From positions 1-39,846 of the forward strand of contig JAUJOK010000045.1 in the NCBI GenBank assembly GCA_030447685.1: a DNA stretch of 39,846 bases, written 5' to 3'. Position numbers and translations under genes: made by a program. The notes under the pieces were generated by a model. The model had not been told where the DNA came from and did not search any database. It was given only the letters and a program-made list of their open reading frames with translations. Shown piece by piece: positions 15,876 to 24,179 of the stretch. Origin of the DNA: Armatimonadaceae bacterium. GTDB lineage: Bacteria > Armatimonadota > Armatimonadia > Armatimonadales > Armatimonadaceae. Within the stretch, counting starts at the first letter, position 1, and every line of letters begins with the position of its first letter.

Positions 15876-18236
15876 TTACCGGCTCGCCGCCTGCCCCGCA
15901 AGTGTATCATCCCCGACCGTGACACGCCAGCCGTCGGACAGGGCGCGCACTTCGGGGGCATACATGGCATAGGCGTTTGTCGGCAGGGCATTGAACGCGC
16001 CCGGAACCTCGGCGCGCAGGCGGTAGCGCAGCACGCGCGTCCCCTGCGGCAGATGATCCACAAAGAAGGCGATCTTCGTATCGCGCAGCTCCTGATTCGA
16101 GGCCAGGCCGTCGCCGTAGCGGAAGCCGGAGCGCAGTTCCAGCGGTTCGCAGCCCGCTGGTTTCATATCCTCGAAGATCAGATAATCGTAGTCGTTTTTG
16201 GTCTCCAGCACCAGTTCCACCTCGATCAGATCACCGCTTCGCAGGGAGGCACCGTCGGCGAGGGGATGGCGGGTGTAGTCCAGCGTATTGAACGTGCCCC
16301 CGGCCCAATCCTTCTGCTGAGCGGTTTTCGGGGTCAGGCGGAAATAGCGCCGCTGGACCTGGAGTTCACTGCCGACGCCCTTTATCCGCTCCTCGGTGGT
16401 GAAGTATTGCAGAGCGGACGAGAAGTAGAGCCGACCCGCCCCCTGCTTGGTGATGGTAACGGTTTCCGGCCCGCCGCGCAGAAGGCTGGCGGGAACCAGG
16501 AAGCGGTTGTCGAACAGCAGGGCGTTTTCTCGGTTGACGGTGTACGTGCGCCGTATCTTCTCCCCCAGAGCCACCGTGACGGTGTAGTTGGGGGCAAGCT
16601 CGTTGTTCGCGCGGATATAGTCGGTCAGGGCATAGACGACCATCGCCGTCTCTTTGGTGGAGCGCCAGGCGCTGCCGCGCCGGTTCTGGACGAGCCATTT
16701 CACCAACATCGGCGAAATCTCGCTCTGCGGCAGAACGGTGACATAGGCTTTGAGCACCCAGGCCGCCGTCTCTACATCGTTGTTGTACCAGTCCCACCAG
16801 TAGCCGCGCTTCTTTTTCCAGGTGGCCGTGCCGTTTTCTCTGTCGATGCTCGCGGTGTTTTGCAGATTGCGGCAGACGACGGCGGCCTTTTCCGGCGCAC
16901 CGGAGGCATGCAGCGTGAGAGCTAGAAGCGCCTGCCCGTAGGCCGAAAGCTTTTCGCGCTCCGTGTAGACTGTATCGAGGACGCTGCGCGCGGAAGCGGG
17001 TAGCGGCCCGCCGCGCCGCGACAGCGCGAACGCCTGCCAGACGGCCAGGTCACGGTTGTCCTCGTTGTCTTTGATGTCTTTTGCCAGGAACGCATAGCCG
17101 CGCGCCAGCACATCGGCGGGCACGTCCACCCCGGCGGCTTTGGCGGTCGCCAGACCGTAGACCACATAGGCCGACATATAGGAATCCGAGGAGGCGCTGT
17201 CGGGCCACCAGCCCCAGCCGCCGTCGCCGCTGCGCTGCATGGAGATCAGACGAGCCAGCCCCTCGCGCACCATCTCCTGAAGGCGGGCATTATCAAATAC
17301 CGGGTTGTTCCAGCGGTCGCCGTGGTGCAGGCCCTCGGCCAGCAGCGGCGTCTTCATAACGCCCGGTGTGCCGGTGGGATAGGTGTAGCCGGTCTGGTCG
17401 GTGTTGCCGTTTGTGGGCGCAGCCTGGCCGAACGGCGTTCCCACCGCCACCGCTTCGCGCTCTTTTAAGGCAAGGGCGCGCTTTTGCAGTGTCTCCATGT
17501 CCACGCCCGCATCACGCAGCGCCTTCGCCGTCACGACCGAGGGCAGGAAGCGGCTTATGGTCTGCTCGACACACCCGTAGGGATAGTCGGCCAGATAGGG
17601 CAGGGCGTCCAGCGTGGTCGCGGCCAGCGACGGGTTAAGCTGCACCAGCAGCGCCGTGCTGCCCGGTTTGTGCGCCTGCGGGACGTTCACGGTCAGCCGC
17701 GCCGACTTCTGATCGCTTTGCAGTACGCCGCTCTGGGTGACGAACTTCTGGACGCCATAGACAAGCACTGGGAAACTCTGCTCCACAGCATCGCTTTCCT
17801 CGTCCGTTTCCGCCGTCATCTTCACGGTCGCCATTCCTTCCCCGGCGACACGGGCTACCCAGTCCACGCGCTTCTCGCTTCCGGCAGGGATGGTGATGGT
17901 GACGGCTGCGCGGCCCCCTCCCCCCTGCCCCCTCTCCCCAAGCTGGGGGGAGGGGGAGAAAGAAGCGGGCACGGGAACGGGTTGCTCCCCCTCTCCTCGC
18001 AGCGCGGGGGAGGGGGCAGGGGGGAGGGGGCCATCCACCGCCAGCAGCGCCGGGTCGGTGTTCAGGGAGACGCGCACCTGCTTCGCGGTTTTGGGGCCGT
18101 TGCGGACGATGGCGCTGAGCGTCACCTGATCGCGCTCGACAAAGAAGCGGGGCGCGGCCAGGCGCACCAGCAGGTTCTTGTCGGTCACGACCTGCGTATC
18201 GCCCGCGCCGACCTGGACCCCGGCGGTGAGTCTCAT
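15876..18236 (-). CDS. Alpha-2-macroglobulin family protein, N-terminally truncated
   Basis: 786 residues, about half of a normal bacterial alpha-2-macroglobulin. Starts inside a macroglobulin domain (VTDKNLLVRLAAPRFFVERD), then the thioester domain with YPYGCVEQTISRFLPS: CVEQ (222-225) keeps the Cys and Gln of the CxEQ thioester. Helical alpha/alpha repeats follow (GDGGWGWWPDSASSDSYMSA, RGYWWDWYNNDVETAAWVLK), then the C-terminal receptor-binding-like domain (DYLIFEDMKPAGCEPLELRS). These proteins trap proteases in the periplasm. No signal peptide or early domains are present; upstream lies a palindromic repeat (18317-18450), so the 5' half seems lost. Residues about 69-109 are encoded by another palindromic repeat in frame. 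No start codon lies further upstream before a stop. Confidence 0.88.
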   Translation of the reverse strand: MRLTAGVQVGAGDTQVVTDKNLLVRLAAPRFFVERDQVTLSAIVRNGPKTAKQVRVSLNTDPALLAVDGPLPPAPSPALRGEGEQPVPVPASFSPSPQLGERGQGGGGRAAVTITIPAGSEKRVDWVARVAGEGMATVKMTAETDEESDAVEQSFPVLVYGVQKFVTQSGVLQSDQKSARLTVNVPQAHKPGSTALLVQLNPSLAATTLDALPYLADYPYGCVEQTISRFLPSVVTAKALRDAGVDMETLQKRALALKEREAVAVGTPFGQAAPTNGNTDQTGYTYPTGTPGVMKTPLLAEGLHHGDRWNNPVFDNARLQEMVREGLARLISMQRSGDGGWGWWPDSASSDSYMSAYVVYGLATAKAAGVDVPADVLARGYAFLAKDIKDNEDNRDLAVWQAFALSRRGGPLPASARSVLDTVYTEREKLSAYGQALLALTLHASGAPEKAAVVCRNLQNTASIDRENGTATWKKKRGYWWDWYNNDVETAAWVLKAYVTVLPQSEISPMLVKWLVQNRRGSAWRSTKETAMVVYALTDYIRANNELAPNYTVTVALGEKIRRTYTVNRENALLFDNRFLVPASLLRGGPETVTITKQGAGRLYFSSALQYFTTEERIKGVGSELQVQRRYFRLTPKTAQQKDWAGGTFNTLDYTRHPLADGASLRSGDLIEVELVLETKNDYDYLIFEDMKPAGCEPLELRSGFRYGDGLASNQELRDTKIAFFVDHLPQGTRVLRYRLRAEVPGAFNALPTNAYAMYAPEVRALSDGWRVTVGDDTLAGQAASR
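17912..18032. repeat. 121-bp palindromic repeat inside the macroglobulin gene
   Basis: The left arm begins GGCCCCCTCCCCCCTGCCCC and the right arm is its reverse complement ending at 18032 (23 matched bases plus a further near-match). On the coding strand it reads PLPPAPSPALRGEGE at one end and SPSPQLGERGQGGGG at the other, splitting the conserved strands ALLAVDG and AVTITIPAGSEKRVDW. It shares its CCCCCTGCCCCCTCTCC core with the intergenic palindrome at 21995-22159. Confidence 0.85.
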
Positions 18237-18316
18237 CGGCTTGGCGCATCCTTGGGGCGATTGAACAAAGCGGCTCGCTGTGTTAGAGGCAGGCAGGCAG
18301 AGAAGCCTTCATCACG

Positions 18317-18450
18317 GCACCGTCGAATGAATTCGAGGCTGCAAGGGTACGAAGTCCGCAGCACCGTGCTGTGCGACCTTCGCGGACTAATTCTTGAGCC
18401 TACGTAGGCAGGCTTTGTACTTTTGAAGCCTCGGATTCATTCGACGGTGC
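18317..18450. repeat. 134-bp palindromic repeat, copy 1
   Basis: Terminal inverted arms of 23 bases (18317-18339 and 18428-18450, one mismatch) with GTCGAATGAATTCGAGGC at the left. The interior carries GTACGAAGTCC and AGGCAGGCTTTGTAC, shared with the copy at 20545-20677. It sits between the truncated macroglobulin gene and the aldolase-like gene. No open frame of note. A non-autonomous, MITE-like or RNA-forming element. Confidence 0.85.
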
Positions 18451-18466
18451 TCATTTGACGGTGCCT

Positions 18467-19552
18467 CTACTGAACGCAGCCGCGCGCCGCGACCCGCCAG
18501 GTGGCGGCTATCTCGCCGTTGCGTAGCACGACCACCTCATCCGCCAGGTTCACCACAGGACATACGTGGGCCGGGACGACGCGCACCCGCTCTCCGATAC
18601 GCAGGCCCGCGACCTCTGCGCCGGTGGTGAAGCCGTGCTCCTCGCTGCACCGGGAAACGTGGATGTCGCGCCGGTCGTACAGTGCGCCGTGGACATTCGT
18701 ATCACGGGTTTTATCGCTGGTGAAGGTTTTCGTGCCGCCATCCAGCAGCGCCAGGCTCGGTTCGGGCCGGTCGGCGACCGTGCAGAGGACGGTCAGCGCC
18801 AGATCATCCCAATCCATCACCGGCGTATCGGCGGATACCAGCGACAGATCTCCGAAGACATAGGTTCCGGGACGCACGGCGTCGATGCCCGGCATCGCGG
18901 CCATGCGGTGCGCCGTACGGCTGCACCCCGGCCACACGGGCAGCGATGGGTCAATACGCTCGCGGACGCGCATCAGGCGTTCGTGAACGGCGGCAATAAC
19001 AGTTTCGGCGGAACCGCTGCTGCCCGTGCCGTAGACATGGCCTTCGTGGGTGAAAAAGCCGCGCAGAGTAAAACAGGGCTGCCGCCGCACGAAGTCCGCG
19101 AGACTTACGGCTTCCTCCACGCTGCGCGCTCCCTCGCGCCCCAGGCCCGTATCCACCCCGACCATGACCGGCAGGCGCAGGCCCGCCGAGGTCAGAACCT
19201 TTGCCAGGGCTTGCGCCTGTCCCCCGCTCGTCGCGGCGACAATCAGTTCGTCCAGGGATTCGACCAGAGCGCGCAGGCGCGGGCCGTGCAGCGGGTCCAC
19301 CAGCGGGTACGCAAGGAAGATAGACCGCGCGCCGCTGGCCCGCATTACCTCCGCCTCACCGATCTTGGCGCAGACCAAGCCTTTCGCGCCCACCGCAATC
19401 TGCAAGCGCGCCACTTCCAGCATCTTGTGTGTCTTGATATGCGGCCATAGCTCCGTGCCGTGGGCGTCGCACAGGGACTGCATGCGCTGGATATTCGCGC
19501 GCAGACGGTCTTCGTCCACCAGAAGCGTCGGTGTGGGCAGGTCTTCGAACAT
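18467..19552 (-). CDS. D-threonine aldolase/alanine racemase-fold PLP enzyme
   Basis: 361 residues from ATG 19552, with GGAG about 14 nt upstream; an in-frame TTG at 19576 is less likely. Fold-type III PLP enzyme: LPTPTLLVDEDRLRANI; WPHIKTHKM, whose first Lys should bind PLP; VMVGVDTGLGREG; GFFTHEGHVYG; PGTYVFGDLSLV; and near the C-terminus PAHVCPVVNLAD, whose His and Cys bind the divalent metal in the D-threonine aldolase family. The reaction would be cleavage of D-beta-hydroxy-amino acids to glycine and an aldehyde; related 3-hydroxy-D-aspartate or D-serine dehydratases are an alternative. Cytoplasmic. Divergent from the isomerase-like gene at 19660. Confidence 0.85.
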   Translation of the reverse strand: MFEDLPTPTLLVDEDRLRANIQRMQSLCDAHGTELWPHIKTHKMLEVARLQIAVGAKGLVCAKIGEAEVMRASGARSIFLAYPLVDPLHGPRLRALVESLDELIVAATSGGQAQALAKVLTSAGLRLPVMVGVDTGLGREGARSVEEAVSLADFVRRQPCFTLRGFFTHEGHVYGTGSSGSAETVIAAVHERLMRVRERIDPSLPVWPGCSRTAHRMAAMPGIDAVRPGTYVFGDLSLVSADTPVMDWDDLALTVLCTVADRPEPSLALLDGGTKTFTSDKTRDTNVHGALYDRRDIHVSRCSEEHGFTTGAEVAGLRIGERVRVVPAHVCPVVNLADEVVVLRNGEIAATWRVAARGCVQ

Positions 19553-19659
19553 AATGTCTTTGTCTCCACCGGGCAATTCGTCAGCGTGCCCCGTGTCTCC
19601 TACGTGGGAAGCTCCGGAAACGAAAGGATAACAGCGACTGCCCGTGGAACCTTTATTTT

Positions 19660-20541
19660 ATGAGTATGCGAACAAGAGGCGTGAGTTTTATGACGGCAGG
19701 CGTCGTCCTGACCCTGCTGATCGGCGCGCGGGCCGTCGCAGTGGAACCGATACCGGATGCCTACCGTATCGGGGGCTTCGCGCTGGGATGCCAGGCCTAC
19801 AGCTTCAACCGATTTACCGCTTTCGAGGCGATTGAAAAGACCGCGCAGGCGGGCGGGAAGGTCATCGAATTCTACCCCGGCCAGAGGCTCAGCGCCGAGA
19901 CCGGTGACGTGCGACTTGACCACAGCCTTTCCGACGAGAACATCACCAGGCTGAAGGCGAAGCTGGCGCAGCACCATGTTCTGGCGGTGAACTATGGCGT
20001 CGTCGGTCTGCCCAACAACGAGGCGCAAAGCCGCGCCGTGTTCCGGTTCGCGCGCAAAATGGGTATCCGTGCCATTACCAGCGAACCCGGCCCGGAAGCG
20101 ATGGATTTGATTGAGCGATTGGTCAGGGAGTACGATGTCAAGGTCGCGATTCACAACCATCCCCGGCAGCCTAATAACCCGAACTACAAAATCTGGGACC
20201 CGAACTACGTGCTGTCGCTGGTAAGGAACCGCGACCCGCGTATCGGGGCCTGCGCCGATACCGGCCACTGGGTACGCTCCGGGGTCAGGCCGGTCGATGC
20301 GCTCAAAATCCTGCGCGGGCGCATTATCAGCAGCCACCTGAAAGACCTGCACGTTTTCGAGCGCGGCGGTCATGACGTGCCGTTCGGCACCGGCGTCTCC
20401 GACATCAAGGGCATCTTAGATGAACTGCGCCGCCAGCGTTTCGACGGCAATATTTCCATCGAGTACGAACACAACTGGAATAACTCTGTTCCCGATATTG
20501 CCCAGTGCGTCGGCTTCGTGCGGGGCTATGTGACGCGGTAG
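19660..20541 (+). CDS. Exported sugar isomerase/epimerase-like TIM-barrel protein
   Basis: 293 residues with a signal peptide ending near AVAVEPIPD (about 30). AP-endonuclease-2/xylose-isomerase-like TIM barrel: LGCQAYSFNRFTAFEAIEKT, GGKVIEFYPGQ, ITSEPGPEAMDLIERL, VKVAIHNHPRQP, IGACADTGHWVRSGV, IISSHLKDLHVFERGGHDV and NISIEYEHNW. The Glu, His, Asp and His metal ligands of the family are present (IEFYP, IHNH, ADTGHW, SSHLKD, EYEHN). Likely start ATG 19660 or 19690. Exported members often sit beside Gfo/Idh/MocA oxidoreductases, as here, and are thought to act on keto-sugars; the reaction is not known. Confidence 0.85.
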   Translation: MSMRTRGVSFMTAGVVLTLLIGARAVAVEPIPDAYRIGGFALGCQAYSFNRFTAFEAIEKTAQAGGKVIEFYPGQRLSAETGDVRLDHSLSDENITRLKAKLAQHHVLAVNYGVVGLPNNEAQSRAVFRFARKMGIRAITSEPGPEAMDLIERLVREYDVKVAIHNHPRQPNNPNYKIWDPNYVLSLVRNRDPRIGACADTGHWVRSGVRPVDALKILRGRIISSHLKDLHVFERGGHDVPFGTGVSDIKGILDELRRQRFDGNISIEYEHNWNNSVPDIAQCVGFVRGYVTR

Positions 20542-20544
20542 CTA

Positions 20545-20677
20545 CCTGACCGTCGAATAAATTCGAGGCTTGAAGAGTACGAAGTCCACCTTCGTGGGCT
20601 GGGAAAAGGCTCTGCTCCGCAGCCTGCGAAGGCAGGCTTTGTACATTTAGCAGCCTCGAATTTATTCGACGGTCAGG
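20545..20677. repeat. 133-bp palindromic repeat, copy 2
   Basis: Perfect 26-bp terminal arms (20545-20570 and 20652-20677); the left arm has GACCGTCGAATAAATTCGAG. It begins 4 bp after the stop codon of the isomerase-like gene. The interior shares GTACGAAGTCC, CTTCGTGGGCT-like and GGCAGGCTTTGTAC segments with the copy at 18317-18450. Where the arms differ between copies, both arms differ in a complementary way. Confidence 0.9.
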
Positions 20678-20709
20678 AACAGGGGCCAGCCAATCGAAAG
20701 GATTCAACG

Positions 20710-21996
20710 ATGAATGACAGGCCGAATATATCGCGGCGGCAAATATTGACAGCGGCGGCGGCGGGTGTCGCATTTCCGACCATTATTCCGCGCAGCGCGT
20801 GGGGTGCGAACGAGCGCATCGTGTACGGCCATATCGGGGTCGGCGGCATGGGCAGCAGCCATATCGTCCCCGATGCCTGCGCCGCGCTCTGCGACGTGGA
20901 CCAGAACCATCTTGCCCGTGCCGCCAAGCGCGTCCAGGGCACCCCGCTCCTGACGGACGACTACCGGCGTGTTCTTGACCGCAAAGACATTGACGCGGTG
21001 ACTATCGGCACGCCCGACCACTGGCACGCCCTGATGACTGTCCACGCCTGCCAGGCGGGCAAGGATGTCTACAGCGAAAAGCCCACCTGCAAGACTATTG
21101 CCGAAGGACAGGCGATGGTGGCGGCGGCAAAGCGGTACAAGCGCGTCGTGCAGATCGGGGCGCAGGGCCGCTCCAATCCCGTCGCCGCCGCCGCCTGCCG
21201 CTACATCCGCAACGGCCAGTTGGGCAAAGTAAACCGCGTCGATATATGGCACCCGAACAACTATGTCACCGGGGAGAAATGGGGGAAGGAGCAGAATCCG
21301 CCGTCCCATCTGAACTGGGACATGTGGCTCGGCCCGCTGCGCTGGCGTCCCTACAACCCCGAAATCGCCCACTTCAACTTCCGCTGGCTGATGGATTCCG
21401 GCGGCGGATTCGTGCGGGACCGGGGCAACCACGCGCTTTCTATCGTGATGTGGTGCCTGAACGCCGATACCACCGGGCCGGTGACGGTAAAGGCGACCGG
21501 CGAGCAGAACCCGAACACGGTCTATGACGCGCCGCTGACGATGAAAGTCACCTGGGAGTTCCGGAACCCCGACTGGACGCTGACCTGGAATCAGCCCGGC
21601 ACGCCGAACCCGCGCCTGCCCGGCGAGTGGGGCGCGACCTACCAGGGCGATAAAGACAGCCTGGTCGTGCTCGGCGGCGACGGCGGCTGCGAGACGGAGC
21701 AGAAGGCGAAGGACTACACGCCGCCCGCCGGGGGCTTTCAGCCATTCCTGGAACCGGTAAAAACGGACCCCACCGAGCGCCACCGCCAGAACTGGCGTCG
21801 GTGCATCAAGACACGCGAACAGCCGGTCATGAATGCGGAGATAGGCTACCGGGTCATTACGCTGCCCATTATCGCCAACATCGCTTACCAGGTCGGGCGC
21901 AAGCTGACCTGGGACCCGATGGCCCACCGCTTTATAGGCAATGAGGAGGCCAACCGGTTTCTGTCCGAACCGTACCGAAAGCCGTGGAGAATGTGA
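20710..21996 (+). CDS. Tat-exported Gfo/Idh/MocA oxidoreductase
   Basis: 428 residues. Twin-arginine signal SRRQILTAAAAGVAFPT (8-24). Rossmann domain with HIGVGGMGSSH, CDVDQNH, IGTPDHWHALM and YSEKPTCKTIAEG (the EKP lysine). The C-terminal domain has HLNWDMWLGPLRWRPYNPEI, FNFRWLMDSGGGFVRDRGNH and AVMNAEIGYR-like QPVMNAEIGYR, and ends RKPWRM, a tail typical of the Tat-exported subfamily. Such proteins bring a tightly bound NAD(P) cofactor to the periplasm, as glucose-fructose oxidoreductase does. It starts with ACGATG 33 bp after the palindromic repeat. Its stop codon is the first part of a 41-bp inverted repeat. Intact. Confidence 0.92.
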   Translation: MNDRPNISRRQILTAAAAGVAFPTIIPRSAWGANERIVYGHIGVGGMGSSHIVPDACAALCDVDQNHLARAAKRVQGTPLLTDDYRRVLDRKDIDAVTIGTPDHWHALMTVHACQAGKDVYSEKPTCKTIAEGQAMVAAAKRYKRVVQIGAQGRSNPVAAAACRYIRNGQLGKVNRVDIWHPNNYVTGEKWGKEQNPPSHLNWDMWLGPLRWRPYNPEIAHFNFRWLMDSGGGFVRDRGNHALSIVMWCLNADTTGPVTVKATGEQNPNTVYDAPLTMKVTWEFRNPDWTLTWNQPGTPNPRLPGEWGATYQGDKDSLVVLGGDGGCETEQKAKDYTPPAGGFQPFLEPVKTDPTERHRQNWRRCIKTREQPVMNAEIGYRVITLPIIANIAYQVGRKLTWDPMAHRFIGNEEANRFLSEPYRKPWRM

Positions 21997-22159
21997 CCTC
22001 TCCCCCCTGCCCCCTCTCCTAAAGGAAAGGGGGAGATAAAGGCATAAGTGGCTCCAGCTTCGCCCCTTCCCGAGGTGAAAGACCTTTTAAGCGAAGCAAG
22101 CAATGTCAAGGCTATTGGCTCCCCCTTTCCTTTAGGAGAGGGGGCAGGGGGGAGAGGTC
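21995..22159. repeat. Large palindrome with perfect 41-bp arms
   Basis: Arms 21995-22035 and 22119-22159 are perfect reverse complements, starting GACCTCTCCCCCCTGCCCCC. The 83-nt centre holds no gene. The element starts within the stop codon of the upstream oxidoreductase gene and ends 34 bp before the next start. Its CCCCCTGCCCCCTCTCC core is the same as in the repeat inserted in the macroglobulin gene. Confidence 0.95.
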
Positions 22160-22192
22160 ATCGGGAAGATTCCCGAAAGGAAAGAAAACGAG

Positions 22193-23720
22193 ATGAACGA
22201 ACCTAATCAGCATCAGAACAGGCAGACGCGACGTGAATTCTTAGGAAAAACCGGACGCGGCGCGGCGGCTGTCGGTCTGGGTCTGGCAATGGCCGATAAC
22301 CTGCTAATTCAGCCGGTCCATGCGGGGGGCACGGCGGGCGCGGGGAGGGGGCTGCAAAACGACAAGATCGTCATCGGGCTTATCGGCTGCGGCGGCCAGG
22401 GAATCGGCGTCATGAGGGACGCGATGGGTAACGGCTGTGAAGTTGCCGCCGTCTGCGATGTGGACGAGGAGCATCGAAATCGCGCCGCCGGGGAGGTGGA
22501 AAAGCGGGGCGGCAAACGACCGGAGACGATCAAGGACTATCGCAAGCTGCTGGAGCGCAAGGACATCAACGCCGTCATCATCGGCACGCCGGATCACTGG
22601 CACGCGCTGAACCTCATCCACGCCTGCGAGGCCAACAAAGACATCTACTGTGAAAAGCCTATTTCCCATAATATCGTCGAGGCGAAGGCGATGGACGCCG
22701 CCGCGCGCCGGTTCGGGCGAATCGTGCAGGTCGGCACCTGGCAGCGCAGCGCCCGCGAGTTCACCAGCGCCGTCGATTATATTCGCGCCGGTAAGCTGGG
22801 GAAGGTTACTACGGTGCGCGCCTGGAAGACCGACAGCTTCCGCATGGGCAGGAACAAGCCCGGCGCTGCGCCGCCCGCCAATCTGGATTACGACTTCTGG
22901 CTCGGCCCGGCGCGGCAGGTGCCGTATATCCCCAACTATGTCCACTTTAACGACGAAGTCTATGCCCCGCCGCTTGCGGCGTGGGAACCGGTTATCGGGG
23001 AGTCCGGGAAGGCTTCCTTTGGCTAAAGGGCGGGGTTAATGCCCGCCTGCAGAACTTCGCGTGCGCAGCGGCGTAGTTGCGAAGCAACGGAGTCGTGTGT
23101 CGCCGTTTACTGGCGCTGGTTTCTGAACTACGGATCGGGCATGACCGGCAGGGCGTTCACATGATGGACATCGGCCTGCTTGCCATGAGCAAAGCACCGA
23201 TCTGGTAATACTTACTACCGGTCTCCGGCCTACGGCGGCAAGCTGGCCTGGCCCAACGACGACCGCACCGCGCCCGATACCCATGTCGCGATTATGGAAG
23301 TTTCCCGATCCGGGCTTCGTGCTGCACTGGGAAACCGGGCGGCGCAGTCTGGACAACGGCCCCGATCACGGCACGGAGTTTATCGCCGCCGACGGCAAGA
23401 TGCTGATGGTGTGGCGCGGCGGCTGGGTGATTCGTGACGCGGGAGGCAAAGAACTGCCCAAAGAGGAGACGGCGGCTGTGGGCGGCCATATGCGGAACTG
23501 GCTGGATTGTATCCGAACGCGGCAACAGCCCCGCTCGAATCTATCCTCAATGGCCCAGAGCACCATCGTCTGCCACCTCGCCAACACTGCGCTGCTGGCG
23601 GGCGATACGGTACGCTGGGACAAGGCAAAAATGGACATCATCGGCAGAGCGGGCAAAGACACGCTTTCTTACGCCCGCGAATATCGCAAGCCGTGGAAGC
23701 TGCCGATGTACCGAGCATAG
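22193..23720 (+). pseudogene. Second Tat-exported Gfo/Idh/MocA oxidoreductase, interrupted
   Basis: N-terminal part 22193-23026: twin-arginine signal RQTRREFLGKTGRG, Rossmann IGLIGCGGQGIGVM, CDVDEEH, IGTPDHWHALN, YCEKPISHNIVEA and NLDYDFWLGPARQVPYIPN. After YVHFN the expected WRWFLNYGSGMTG is displaced 159 bp downstream by a hairpin-rich insertion with an in-frame TAA. Two more frame changes follow (VHMMDIGLLAMSKAP; then FVLHWETGRRSLDNGPDHG). The last part, to TAG 23718, is in frame and ends REYRKPWKLPMYRA. Product, if repaired, about 440 residues, paralogous to the gene upstream. A short N-terminal product lacking most of the substrate domain could still be made. Confidence 0.85.
22952..23110. 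mobile_element. 159-bp hairpin-rich insertion in the oxidoreductase gene
   Basis: The bounds follow from the protein: CACTTTAAC (HFN) before it and TGGCGCTGG (WRW) after it should be adjacent. The insert contains perfect stems CGCCGC-TT-GCGGCG, GGAAG-G-CTTCC, CCTTT-GGC-TAAAGG, GGCGGG-gttaatg-CCCGCC and CTTCGC/GCGAAG. It has no open frame of its own. The bases TTTAAC before and GTTTAC at its end may be an imperfect target repeat. Possibly a mobile non-autonomous repeat. Confidence 0.6.
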
Positions 23721-23726
23721 GAGACG

Positions 23727-24179
23727 ATGATGATGAGTGACATTCCGGCGGCGTCGCCGGAAAAAGTGGGGCATTTCTTACGCGAAATCGCCTCGCAGGA
23801 TTCGCGAGTGCGTCACACCGCGTGGCAAAACGCGGCGCGGATGGGCGCGGCTGCGGTCAGCGGCCTGGGCGATCTGGCCGCTTCTGCAGACAAAGGGGTG
23901 GCAAAGGCGGCAAACGGCGCGCTGGAAGAGATCGCCCACTACGCCGCCCGGCCCGGCGCACCGGATGAAGCGCACGCCGTCTCGGAACAACTGCTGGGCC
24001 TCGCCGCCTCGGGCCGGCCCCGCGCGGTGCGGGCGCACGCCCTGCACCTGCTGGGCTTCGTCGGCGATGCCCGCGCCGTTCCCGAAATCACCCGGCTATT
24101 ACCGGATACCGACGTCGGCGACGAGGCGCGCATGGCGCTGGAACGTCTGCAAGGAGATAAGTATGATGGAGAACATTAA
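23727..24179 (+). CDS. HEAT-repeat protein
   Basis: 150 residues, all helical, with HEAT-like pairs such as SRVRHTAWQNAARMGAAAVS, PRAVRAHALHLLGFVGDARA and VPEITRLLPDTDVGDEARMA. It may start at ATG 23727, 23730 or 23733. The stop overlaps the start of the next gene by 17 bp, which suggests translational coupling. HEAT proteins are scaffolds for protein contacts; next to a TIM-barrel isomerase and an oxidoreductase it may be a partner of these enzymes, which is inference only. No signal peptide. Confidence 0.7.
   Translation: MMMSDIPAASPEKVGHFLREIASQDSRVRHTAWQNAARMGAAAVSGLGDLAASADKGVAKAANGALEEIAHYAARPGAPDEAHAVSEQLLGLAASGRPRAVRAHALHLLGFVGDARAVPEITRLLPDTDVGDEARMALERLQGDKYDGEH

Noticed and set aside
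20704..21927. 407-codon open frame antisense to the Tat oxidoreductase
   Set aside because: Same reason; no motif, and the sense gene is complete.
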